In this document: piece after piece, positions 10,384-19,873 of the stretch | Layout: every line of letters begins with the position of its first letter | How positions within the stretch are numbered: position 1 is the stretch's first letter | Origin: Globomyces pollinis-pini | Taxonomy: Eukaryota; Chytridiomycota; Chytridiomycetes; Rhizophydiales; Globomycetaceae | Reading direction: 5' to 3' | Length of the DNA stretch: 36,925 nt | Assembly (NCBI GenBank): GCA_025399215.1 | Contig: MU621102.1 | Coordinates: 1-36,925 of the forward strand | The notes under the pieces: generated by a model | The model's database searches: none | What the model was told of the DNA's origin: nothing | What the model saw: the letters and a program-made list of their open reading frames with translations, nothing else | Position numbers and translations under genes: made by a program

Positions 10384-11190
10384 ATGTCAGCTTGTATTAT
10401 CAAAGGAAAGAATGAATCTCTTATTGCAGTATCAGTAGCATTTGGAATGCTCAGTGGAATGGCTTACAAGCATATTCCAGATTGGAAACGACCTGCTCAA
10501 GTATGCTTATTTCTTCAGTTCGTGCTGGCTTCGTGTGGAAGATTTTGTAGTATTTTGATGGTTGGTGTTCCATCTATCAACTGTAAGGTCACTACCATGT
10601 TCTCGTTCTCGTTCTACTTGCTCTTTCTCACCTTGATGGAATCTGTGTTGTTGTTTCGCGGTTTGGCTTTCACTACGTACAAGAATACTCTCAAATACAC
10701 TACTCTTACGTTATGGATTGTTCGGCTGATCATCGGTGGTTATCAAGTCACGACTATTGTTCAATTTTCTAAACCAGGGGAATACTGTGATTTTTTTGCT
10801 GACTTTAGTGTATCTGTTCATCAATTATGGTTGCAAATTTTGACCGAAGTCATTTTGCTAGTTCCATTCTTGTTGAAAATGTTGGAAATGATTTCGGGTG
10901 CCGGTAAAGATACAGAAAATCGTCAAGAATTGTTAAAGTTGTCGATTCATAATACAGGTTGTACTGCCATGGTGATTATTTCCCAATTTGTCTGCACGTA
11001 TGTCACCAATTTACCTGGTATTTTCCCATACTTGAATCTTGTTTTTGCTATCACCGATTTGGCTCAAGCGTTTGCTGTGATGAATGCTATGGAGGTCATG
11101 AAGACCACTTTTACAAACATGTCTACCGGAAAGAAAACTGCTTCTAGTGCTCCGAAATCAGCTGTAGCGACCGGCCAATCAGTACATTGA
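10384..11190 (+). CDS. Seven-transmembrane protein, GPCR-like, unknown ligand
   Basis: A single exon, 268 aa. Seven hydrophobic segments can be picked out. These begin SLIAVSVAFGMLSG, AQVCLFLQFVLASCG, TTMFSFSFYLLFLTLME, TTLTLWIVRLIIGG, LWLQILTEVILLVPF, CTAMVIISQFVCTYV and PYLNLVFAITDLAQAF. The C-terminal tail is short, Ser/Lys-rich and cytosolic by the positive-inside rule. There is no signal peptide and no recognised motif such as DRY or a retinal lysine. The gene lacks introns, unlike most neighbours. Tandem families of such lineage-specific 7TM proteins are common in early-diverging fungi. A receptor role is an inference from topology only. Confidence 0.75.
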   Translation: MSACIIKGKNESLIAVSVAFGMLSGMAYKHIPDWKRPAQVCLFLQFVLASCGRFCSILMVGVPSINCKVTTMFSFSFYLLFLTLMESVLLFRGLAFTTYKNTLKYTTLTLWIVRLIIGGYQVTTIVQFSKPGEYCDFFADFSVSVHQLWLQILTEVILLVPFLLKMLEMISGAGKDTENRQELLKLSIHNTGCTAMVIISQFVCTYVTNLPGIFPYLNLVFAITDLAQAFAVMNAMEVMKTTFTNMSTGKKTASSAPKSAVATGQSVH

Positions 11191-11460
11191 GTACTAAATA
11201 AAACCTTCTTAAATATTTCTATGTTTTTGAATGATATATTCATCTTAAAAAATCAACAACAGTCAATTACAATCAAAAATGTTAATCTAAACCTGCGTTT
11301 ATTAACTCTGGACGATAAAGTGATCGAATATCAGTGCCTAGAGTCCAGAATTGTCCCAAAGTGGTCCATTTTAATGGTTGAGTGGAGCTTTGGTTTTGTG
11401 CTCCTAAAAACAGATATTGTTGAACATTCTACCACAAATACTGGTATCTAATTTGTTGCT

Positions 11461-12417
11461 TCAGTATTCGATGATATTGCAACTCATAATTATATCGTAC
11501 AACAACTTGTAATATAGCTTAGAATCTTCCAACACATCACTAAATTGTGAATTTCCTTGCAGTAACCCATAAATGGCATCATGGATGCTTGCGTAACTAA
11601 AAAAGTTAAAATAATGGAATAATTACTGTCGCTGTATAGTTCTGAGAGAACAAACATATATCGCCATAATATGTTTTGTTGAAATAGCAGTGAAATTGCA
11701 CTTGATTCCTTCCTTAGCTTCAAGAGCGACCAATACAATGGAAGTCGCTATAGACGTTTCTAACCCAGAAATATTGTGCATTGATACCAATTCTACAAGA
11801 TATTTGCACAGATCTGCTAGTTCAGCATGCGAATATTTCAAATCTCTGCAGATTCGTTTGACATGATCTTTCATACTATTCGGCAAAACTCGTCTATTCA
11901 AATTCAAAAGACTTGCTCCAAAAAAATATATCTTGCTAAATTCTTTTTGATCTATTTCTAACTTGAACTAAGACAAAATTAGTTGATTTGAGTGATAATT
12001 TACCAGGTACGATTTTAATTGTGTTGGGATGTTATGTTCTTTCATGGTTAGATACATACAACAAGAAAGTGCTACGTAACCCTTTCTTCCATATCCTATA
12101 TGTTTAGCGCTTTGTAGCATTTCGGATCGTTCCCAAATGATGGGCATGTAAGAATTAGGCAATTTAAATTGAAACAACATTAATTCCAACTTTTCATACA
12201 AAAGACTCTTTGTAGATATTGAGCGTCCATATGGAGTCCATGCTGCTTTCTGATATAAAGTGTGAGGTTGGTTTGAATTTTCATATTCCAAGGTTTTTAA
12301 TTGATTTTGACAAACAATTCCACAGTTTCCACATACCAACAAACCTCCCATTATTTCCTCCATTGATGGATAAGCGCAGCATTCATCAAGCCGAGAGCGT
12401 ATTGTATTTGATCCCAT
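11461..12417 (-). CDS. Divergent TFIIB/BRF-family transcription factor-like protein
   Basis: Exons 12004-12417, 11627-11967, 11461-11596, with introns of 36 and 30 nt. The product is 296 aa. The N-terminus has a TFIIB-type zinc ribbon pattern, MEEIMGGLLVCGNCGIVCQNQ (C29, C32), but the first metal-binding pair is degenerate (C13 C14 A Y). Two cyclin-like repeats follow. The first has GRKGYVALSCCMYLTMKEHNIP, comparable to the GRS..AIAAACLYIACR segment of TFIIB. The second has SGLETSIATSIVLVALEAKEG. General TFIIB is more conserved than this, so it is probably a paralogue (Brf/Rrn7-like or lineage-specific). Role in polymerase recruitment is inferred from family. Confidence in the exon structure is good; the family call is moderate. 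Confidence 0.6.
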
Positions 12418-12492
12418 ATCGCATTGATTTCAAAAAGTAGAAAATTCAATGGTTTACAAATTTTATTTACAGTGTCAGTAACATAAAAAGAT

Positions 12493-13125
12493 TTAGACAA
12501 GGTTACGATAAGCAATCATAAATGCACTGGATACCAACAGTGTAAGAAATGGCATTCCTTCAGGATGAACGACTATTTTACCCCATGTCTCTTGATCTTC
12601 TGTTTCGTCCAATTCTGCCAGTATATGGCCATTTTTAACATACTTGTATCCCCCGTATGATTTGCCTTTCCAACTTCCATGTGCAGAGTTTTTAACTGAT
12701 AATTCATACACTGCTCGATCACTTCCTTCTGGATATTTCCATATTAACGATCCACTGTATTGATTTCCAGATAGGTTTATTTGAGTCATTTTATGTAGCC
12801 TTGTGATTTGGAAAGCTTCTTTGGTGACAAGGTCAGTGAATTGTAAATTCCATGACAAGCTTTGGTCTTCAACTAATGCAGGATATTTTGACACATGATA
12901 CATTAATGTTGAATCTGGAGTTTGTTTCTGGATATAATAGGTATCATTTTTTGGATAGATGTACAGAACTAGTTCCTCACTTAAATTTACGGATGTCAAG
13001 CTGGATTGCTTTGGATCTGGTTTGGGTGTCCTGCATGTCGGATGTACAGCAGTATTGTTTCCAAATAGAATATTGATCATTATACTTCTAATCTCCATTT
13101 CATAAACCCTTTTATAGGTTAGCAT
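12493..13125 (-). CDS. Tubby-C/LURP-like hypothetical protein
   Basis: A single exon of up to 210 aa. In-frame starts at 13125, 13098 and 13080 are possible. The last of these gives MINILFGNNTAVHPTC, a natural N-terminus. The body is a series of beta strands such as ELVLYIYPKNDTYYIQKQ, LSWNLQFTDLVTKEAFQITR and SGSLIWKYPEGSDRAVYELS. It ends in a hydrophobic helix, MPFLTLLVSSAFMIAYRNLV. A 12-strand barrel closed by a hydrophobic helix is the plan of tubby-like C-terminal/scramblase domains (LURP-one, DUF6593-type), common in fungi. This is a fold-level guess. No catalytic residues are expected. Confidence 0.5.
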   Translation of the reverse strand: MLTYKRVYEMEIRSIMINILFGNNTAVHPTCRTPKPDPKQSSLTSVNLSEELVLYIYPKNDTYYIQKQTPDSTLMYHVSKYPALVEDQSLSWNLQFTDLVTKEAFQITRLHKMTQINLSGNQYSGSLIWKYPEGSDRAVYELSVKNSAHGSWKGKSYGGYKYVKNGHILAELDETEDQETWGKIVVHPEGMPFLTLLVSSAFMIAYRNLV

Positions 13126-13479
13126 GGCTGTACCACGTGTAGGCTTTTTCCACTCAACAAGAAATACACAGCCAAATGTCTGTGGTGTTGGGGGGTTTAG
13201 TCAATCGATTCATCCTATTCAGATCATCTGTACAACTGACCACCATACATGCGACGTCGTTATTCTTGATTTGGACAAAGAGTTTTGGTGGTTCTGGATT
13301 ACCTATCCAATACTTGTAAAATTTGGTTTATTGGACTCAAAAGCACAGTTGGATTTGCTGATTATGAGGGCTTTTCGGAAAAAAGGTGACTGATTCTTTG
13401 ACTATGAGTCAATGCTTATGCCTTTAGCATTGTCATAAAGCACATCGCATCACCTAATCACTCTCATCTCAACTAAGGC

Positions 13480-13598
13480 TGGGCACCCATGGGTTGGGTA
13501 GGTTCAGAGGTCTGAACCTAACTCATGGGTTGGTTCAGAGGTCGGAACTTCACCCACCCAGGTCACCCAAGGTGACCCATAGGTGACCCATATAAGTA
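13480..13598. repeat. GC-rich repeat cluster at the edge of an ass. gap
   Basis: A local island much richer in GC than its surroundings, made of iterated short words: GGTTCAGAGGT (twice), CATGGGTTGG (twice), and GGTGACCCATA (twice). It includes the near-palindrome GGTTCAGAGGTCTGAACC. It runs straight into the N run, so the assembly probably broke in a longer satellite-like or hairpin-forming repeat. Confidence 0.7.
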
Positions 13599-13748
13599 NN
13601 NNNNNNNNNNNNNNNNNNNNNNNNNNNNNNNNNNNNNNNNNNNNNNNNNNNNNNNNNNNNNNNNNNNNNNNNNNNNNNNNNNNNNNNNNNNNNNNNNNNN
13701 NNNNNNNNNNNNNNNNNNNNNNNNNNNNNNNNNNNNNNNNNNNNNNNN
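13599..13748. other. Assembly gap of 150 N
   Basis: 150 unknown bases. Sequence on the left is a GC-rich repeat and on the right is ordinary AT-rich DNA, so the true length and content are unknown. Confidence 0.99.
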
Positions 13749-14016
13749 TCACTGTCATAACAATGATCTTAATTTGTTGACCATCACATAGAACATTCAG
13801 AACTCATAAAATCCATCAAAAATATAACTTAAAGAGGTAGAAATAATATATATATCAATTCTACGGTTTTCCAATAAGTGATCATTGTCACGTAGGTGAA
13901 TAATCCAGGATCAAATAGGCAAAAGCATTTAAACTATGAAAAAAATTAGTTACTTTCAAGTAACTAATTTTCGCTGCGAGGGCTCTTAAAGTAGTTGATT
14001 AATGTACCGTGGACAA

Positions 14017-14309
14017 AGTAGTCTACTGTAAATCATTTCCATAATATTTAGTATTAATCATTTTGTTGGTACGGATATATTAGGTTCTTTCAACCAAAAA
14101 TAATTCATTGAGTTTGATCGATTGTCACTTATCGTTTGAATCCTGGTTACATTCATCATTGATTAAAGGAATTTTCATTATGTTGTTGCATTGAGCTTTT
14201 ATGATCTTTGTTTTATAAATATAGACATATCCCCCATTATGAAAACAAAATAGTTACCGCTTTAACTTTGTCTCATTTCAACTAAACCATCTACTGACAG
14301 TAGACTACT
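14017..14309. repeat. Perfect 13-bp inverted repeat bounding 267 bp
   Basis: AGTAGTCTACTGT at 14017-14029 is matched exactly in inverse by ACAGTAGACTACT at 14297-14309. It could be the terminal repeats of a small non-autonomous element. No target-site duplication is obvious. Confidence 0.5.
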
Positions 14310-14539
14310 GTTGAACTATTTTGACCAGACTCCTTAATTTCTGATGAATTTAGTGATTTTTGTTGCGATCAGAAACTTCTTGGGTGTGTTAGCCCTAAAA
14401 AGCCCTAACAAGAATTTTCTGGATTATTCAGCAAAATGTGCACAAAAGTATCCAAGAAACAAACCATTGAACAGTTATTGGATTAAACTAACTGCATAGT
14501 TAGCACTTACAATGAGGATCAAACTTCAATACTTCATTC

Positions 14540-14800
14540 ATTATGGTCATGTCGAGTCGACGGATTTGTCGGCCGCCCATGCTCTCTGATCTTTAAATTC
14601 AAACTCCTTACAATCACATTGATTGAAATATGACTTTCAATTCTTCAATAAACCTAAATTTTATGTTTATTTTGGTGGTTAGCATTAATATTAATTGAGA
14701 TTATTGGTCGTTTGGCCTTTTATCTAGAATGTTTCAAAGCTGTAAATATATAAATTCTATTTTGGCAGTCGACTGCCCTAGAAACTTTTGCGCATTAACA
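14540..14800. repeat. Diverged direct repeat, copy A
   Basis: Homologous by eye to 15560-15770. Shared ordered landmarks are the CATGCTCTCTGATCTTTAAA block (copy B: CATACTCTTCTATCTTTAAA), the TTCAATAAACC block about 60 bp later, and the palindrome GGCAGTCGACTGCC at 14764-14777. In copy A the minus-strand frame corresponding to copy B is interrupted by stops. Confidence 0.6.
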
Positions 14801-15559
14801 TAGTACCAATTATCAAATTGAAGGTTGACGGAATAAGACTATTTTGTGCTCTGTTGTGGCTTTTTAGCCGGAACTATCTGATTTGATTGTTTATGCACTT
14901 GACAAAACAATACAACAAAGATCGAATGAAATTCCCGAGAATAATGGATGAAGTATTGCTGACACTCGAAACAATTGCAGTTTATAAATTCAATTCTCAT
15001 TTTAACGACTGTTCTGATAACAAGTCGTTCTAAGAATCGATTTTTTTTAAAACCACATCTAATTTTTGATCTGTTTTTCAAGACTTTAGCCGTGCACTAT
15101 GACGCAATTGATAATATTATATTCTGAAATACAAATCAAATGAATGCTGTTCACTATTTGCCTTCAAGTCAAACTCTTTTTCTACTGTTAGTGGACAATC
15201 ACAATTTATGAATCGTGGTATATCAATAAAATTATTTACAAGCATGCCCAAGAGTTTACATCAACCTTTTACCATATTCCAACTTTATTTCATTCAATAA
15301 AGTTTAAATAAGGGCTGACAGAATCTGAGTCAGCATGTGCACGCCAGTGGCTTTTTTGTCTTAAAAGGAATACCAGATTCCATTCAACATTTTATCAACC
15401 CAATACCATTATGCAATACCAACAAGATACAATGAAATCCCAATCTGACAAGATCCCAAGAATAAGAACAGTCGAAGAAGTAACTTTTTGAAACTCACAA
15501 TAGATTGCGTATACCTTAATGATCAAATTACAATACTATATCAACTCTTACCAAAATGA

Positions 15560-15770
15560 TGACCGTGATTTGACTGCTGCTCATACTCTTCTATCTTTAA
15601 ATAAGACTTCGTTATAATCAAGGTGTCTTTCCAAGCTTCAATAAACCACCGTTTCCTTTTTCGAAATCTTTTGGTGTCTTTTGATCTGATATGAAGAATG
15701 TGTCAAATTATTATTATTAACTACATATTTCTTTTTGACAGTTGACTGCCCATGAATCTTTATTAGTGCT
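15560..15770. repeat. Diverged direct repeat, copy B, with a residual reading frame
   Basis: Partner of 14540-14800. On the minus strand, about 15555-15665, a frame reads KRWFIEAWKDTLIITKSYLK followed by an acidic/His-rich stretch and a possible splice donor, so an ancestral exon is likely. It ends with GACAGTTGACTGCC (15737-15750), matching the palindrome of copy A. A third related palindrome, GGCAGCCGGCTGC, lies at 15963-15975. Confidence 0.55.
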
Positions 15771-16780
15771 TAGTGCTTATTATAATAATCAAGCGACTTT
15801 GTGTTACTTTGGATTCTGACGTCATGCCATTACAATCCAACAACAAATCCATTTAAAGTTACTTTTTTTGTGAATACACTACAGTAGCTATTGTAATACA
15901 ATTTGAGTTCTAGTCCTGTATGTTTTTTTTTTAGCTAAACGGATACCGGATTGGTTCAAGTTGGCAGCCGGCTGCAATCATCTGGCTGTGATGTTGTTAA
16001 AAGAGTGATCATGATCAGAATATTTCTATATACATTGACAATCACAATAAACTGCCAAAATCAACCTAGTGATGAAGAATACCAATTCAAACATTCGTAT
16101 GATTTAATAGTCTGAGATTTTGAGAAGGTGAATTATTGTAATTCTAAATTCTAAAATTCGAAGCATTTCTAAAACTCCATCAACTTGGCCTTCCTTTTTA
16201 TTTTGGTCCACGACATGAATATTGTAATGGAATATCAATACATTGATTCTAATTCTTCAAGCAATGATTCCCTATAATGATTATATTGGTAAGTCATACT
16301 TACGTACTTACGAAGTACTCAGAGTATAGATTATAGTGTTAGTTCAACGTATGCTTCAGTATGATTGGACAAATCAATTCTCCGTAACCCTAGCAACCCC
16401 ACTATAAAACGTTTCATTTTTCTCTTTCCAAACTTACCCATGAAATGATTTCAATTCGATGATTAGTCTTTGATATTGACCACTCATCTCACTGAAATCA
16501 GTTCCGATTGTATTTCTTATTGATTGAATATGATGAAATTATTATAGAGTCAAGCCCTGATGAGGAATAGTTTTTAAATAAGTGGCTATTTCTTAATGAT
16601 TGATATTTATATTTCTGATTCTTTCTTTTTTACTTTTCATGTTGTAAAAGTCATTTAATATCAAACCAGTGATTTTTAATATCTAATTGTTTGGTTTGGT
16701 ATGATTTAGATTTTACTCCCACTTAAAATTTAGTTGCCTAACTGATAATTGAGATAGAAGAATACTACGAAGTTTGTATA

Positions 16781-18210
16781 TTACTTTCTTTGACGTAACT
16801 GAGTGTCTAAAAGTTTTTCATCATCCTTTAGCAAGACTGGTGCTGGTTCCAATGATCGGTCCTTTGTCACTTGAATAGGCAATTCGATTTCATAACTTTC
16901 TGCGTCAAAGTGAAGAACCAGTGTAAGGCTATGCTCCACAATAGCAACTTTTGTCTAAAAAGTCAGGTTAACATCATTACATGAATATCTTCATAATATT
17001 CCACCAAAGGTTTCACTTCCACATTCTTCGAAAGTCAATCAATAATAAAATACCTTGTCATTGTTATCTTCAATTGCCAGATTATCAGATTCTTGATATC
17101 GATTCAATACTGATAAGACAACACTGTATAGTGTCTCATTCTTGATATCTTCCGATACTTTTTTAAACGTGTCCACCACACCCTTGGAAATGATTTTGGT
17201 GACCACATCAGTATGGGCATGTAATTCAACCTGGTTAGTTTCATCCTCGCTAAGGTCAAGAATGAGATGAGTTACGTGTATATGAAATTGGTGGTTTGAG
17301 ATAAGATATATTCTACTTTTGATAATCGAACATTTTGTAGAATTTGTAAATGAATATTCCAATTATCATCAAGTGGTTGAATAGGGTCAATTGTAACCAC
17401 AATATTTTCATTTGGACTCCTACTAATGAATAATCATCAAAATGTAAACCATAGAAATTGTTTTGCTAATCGACCTAGTTGAAAAAGTAAATGGTTTGAA
17501 ATTCAAAATACCTTCCAATTGTTTGTACAACAATTCACCTTTCAATTTTTCGTTACCATTGATCAATAATTCAACTCTTGGTTCAAATGTATCATCCAAT
17601 CCACTTGATCTATACCAGTCAGAAATAGAATTAATCGTACCTATCCATTAATTTTATATTTGATTACCTCACATATATATCTTGACGAACTTTGGTAAAT
17701 TTTTTACCTAAAATCCAATCACAACAATAATTGACATATTTAATATTGACAACCAATAAATATTGAATTTTAAGTTTTTCAGTGTCAATGGTGGGAGGTG
17801 AACAAGTAGGTAAATTCAAATCAAAATTAAATTCATGTATATCAGCAGATAATTCAGTATCAGCAGATAACGTCAATTTTCTTTCAAATAACTTTTCAAA
17901 ACCTCTTAAAGTAGCCTAACAAGAATAAATCCAACTTCAAAATTCAAGTTACTTTTTTACCAGGATAACGAGTGATGACAGCAGCAATAAAACGAAATTC
18001 AATAGTATCAATATTGGATAAAGTATCATTCAAATCTAACTTGATTACACTATAGTTTATAGAATTGATGAATTACCCTTGCATTTTGACGGTGTCATGA
18101 GTCGATTCCAGAGGAACGACAAGTGTATCATCTGGTAGATTGATACTGAATTCTGTTATTGTTGGTTGTAATTTTTCTGCTTTTGATACTATTGGGAATT
18201 CTTTGCTCAT
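16781..18210 (-). CDS. Alpha-arrestin-like protein
   Basis: Eight exons: 18077-18210, 17953-18049, 17668-17915, 17512-17609, 17450-17474, 17276-17422, 17054-17249, 16781-16954. They total 1119 nt, 372 aa. Introns are 27, 37, 58, 37, 27, 26 and 99 nt. The N-terminal half has the arrestin-N pattern ITEFSINLPDDTLVVPLES, IEFRFIAAVITRYPG and ATLRGFEKLFERKLTLSAD. It continues with KLKIQYLLVVNIKY, the strand that opens the second arrestin lobe, and the tail ends in LEPAPVLLKDDEKLLDTQ. I see no PPxY motif. Arrestin-fold proteins select membrane cargo for ubiquitination or trafficking. The 25-nt fifth exon is required: it changes phase 1 to phase 2 so that the next exon reads through. Family call is from fold pattern. 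Confidence 0.7.
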
Positions 18211-18519
18211 TTGGAAAAGTGAAAATTAAAGCGTTGCTCCAGTTATAATTCACCCCAACTAATTGTTGAGTTCTATTGGAGTAAAGGTTCTTGTAATCAT
18301 AATGGTATGTATCTAGTAATATCTTTTATAAGGCGGATTTATTAAAACAGATACAGATTCTTTTTGGATTTAATGAAAACAGATTGGATTCACAAGGAAA
18401 GACATCAGGAGATTCAAGTCCGTGTGTATGTAACCACAACTGTCAACCTCTTTGAGTCTCGCGGATAATTTCATCAACTTGTACTCACCATAAAATATTC
18501 ACAAGTTCAATTTCATTTC

Positions 18520-19278
18520 ATGTCTGTACAATTCCAACTTATTGCCCCAGGAAACCCACACATTGATATTGGGGAATCTAAAAGGAAATTTGTCAATAAT
18601 GGCATCAAAGTACACCTTCCTCAAGTACACTAAGCTTTCTGATGTTTTTGCAGGATTTAGAAATTCACCGTTTAAGTATTGCAAACGATTTGAATGATTT
18701 ATTGGTTGAAAAAGGAAGGCAATATCATATATTCCGTATATTCACTTTTCTTGTTGGAATTCTAATGACTATTGGATTTTTTGCTGGTCGATTTATCATA
18801 GGTTTAAATTCCACTTTGCAATACGTATTTCTTTCATGTAATTGGTACTTGTCATTTAATCTTAGTTGCATGTATTGGCTTTTTAATCATGTTGGCATCT
18901 TTTGGTGCAGTATTTCGAGAACGTTTGGTAGTGAATACAATACTAAACTTAGTTGTTAAAAAGTGTTCAAAAATTCATAGACAATCTGAATTCGAATGAT
19001 AATTTGACGTATCGATACGAAATCCGACAAGTAGATAGAGATGACAAGGATTTCGAAGGAAGCAAAACGACAGTCCAAGATTGGGTAACTTTAGTTGTTC
19101 TAACAGTAGCTTGTCACTGTAACCATACCTGTTTAATATATTTGTTACTATTGATTGTTATTATAGATATGTTGAGATGTGGTGTAATTCGTCTTAGTTT
19201 CCATTACTACCGCACGACCCAGTTATTAACCAACAACGTTATATTCTGATCAAACTATTAAACAAAACATACAATTAA
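18520..19278 (+). CDS. Small membrane protein with a two-TM hairpin, unknown family
   Basis: Proposed exons 18520-18609, 18654-18801, 18866-18927, 18953-19084, 19198-19278; introns 44, 64, 25 and 113 nt; 513 nt, 170 aa. The 25-nt intron has a textbook TACTAAAC branch site. The protein starts MSVQFQLIAPGNPHIDIG, then a helix (DLEIHRLSIANDLNDLLVEK). Next is a long hydrophobic hairpin (IFTFLVGILMTIGFFAGRF, then ACIGFLIMLASFGAVFRERL), then a charged domain ending LLPHDPVINQQRYILIKLLN. The topology loosely recalls Spo7/NEP1R1 regulators, but I cannot claim that. The last intron is the least certain: the 113-nt stretch may hold an exon I cannot place. Transcription converges on the gene at 19306. 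Confidence 0.6.
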
Positions 19279-19305
19279 GGTGGTTTTTATTGTTCACTAC
19301 GTAAA

Positions 19306-19662
19306 TCAAATCCAGTTAGAATTAATTTTGGACTTCAATCGTCCAAACATACTCGTTCGTTTTGACACCGGTGATGCACTTTGAAAACAATCCACCTCAT
19401 ACAATTCCATCGTTTGGAAAGAACTGTACGAATTTGATTTGGATATCAGGTCCAATACTTGGTTATGTGATAAACTACCGGATGGTGGTATGGATATATC
19501 TAAATCGGTATCAGTTACTGTAATGAATTCGTTGATGGATATTTTTGGGATATCCAATTCTGATTCTTGGTTGTCTAGGTTTACTGAGGACAAGTTGATC
19601 AAGTGAGTGACTTGCAATAGAGACAATGGAGACATATCTTCCATGAGTTTGTTGATCGTCAT
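19306..19662 (-). CDS. Hypothetical protein, 118 aa
   Basis: A single open frame from the ATG at 19662 (MTINKLMEDMSPLSLLQVTH) to the stop at 19306. The N-terminal third is helical; the middle is acidic and Ser/Thr-rich (FITVTDTDLDISIPPSGSLS); the end is basic (SKRTSMFGRLKSKINSNW). No signal peptide, TM or known domain. The stop codons of this gene and of the membrane-protein gene are 27 bp apart in convergent orientation. Probably a real but fast-evolving gene. Confidence 0.45.
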   Translation of the reverse strand: MTINKLMEDMSPLSLLQVTHLINLSSVNLDNQESELDIPKISINEFITVTDTDLDISIPPSGSLSHNQVLDLISKSNSYSSFQTMELYEVDCFQSASPVSKRTSMFGRLKSKINSNWI

Positions 19663-19873
19663 TTTTAGAATACTGAACAGCAAACAACACTTATTTTATA
19701 GTCATTTTGGAGGCAACGATGGAGGCAATTCCACTGCCTCAAACTAGGTTATGCCAATGGATGGTTGCCTCAAAGTGGAATTTCGAAAGGTTTCAAGGCT
19801 AAAACGTTAAGATTACAAGGATCTCATTAAAGCCAAACCAAAGATGTATTTTAAAATTAACCATACCAAATGT

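Larger units (their letters stand above)
13749..16780. other. Gene-poor 3-kb island with decayed, duplicated segments
   Basis: No intact gene on either strand. The region is AT-rich with diverged internal repeats (listed separately), short palindromes and remnants of reading frames broken by stops. A minus ORF at 14839-15081 (80 codons) shows no recognisable fold and is not called. The simplest reading is a graveyard of one or more duplicated genes or mobile elements next to the repeat/gap at 13.5 kb. Confidence 0.6.

Noticed and set aside
13124..13393. Plus ORF of 89 codons starting MAVPRVGFFHST
   Set aside because: No fold features, starts exactly at the minus-strand gene start and runs towards the repeat; no supporting splice or homology pattern.
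14839..15081. Minus ORF of 80 codons with several Cys
   Set aside because: Lies in the decayed island; no start context, no domain, no joinable exons.
19085..19249. Continuation of the two-TM gene in frame through a hydrophobic stretch (VTLVVLTVACHCNH)
   Set aside because: The stretch begins with a GTAACT donor and contains intron-like TTCTAACAG and TTATTATAG; the exon at 19198 gives a better protein end. Not fully excluded.
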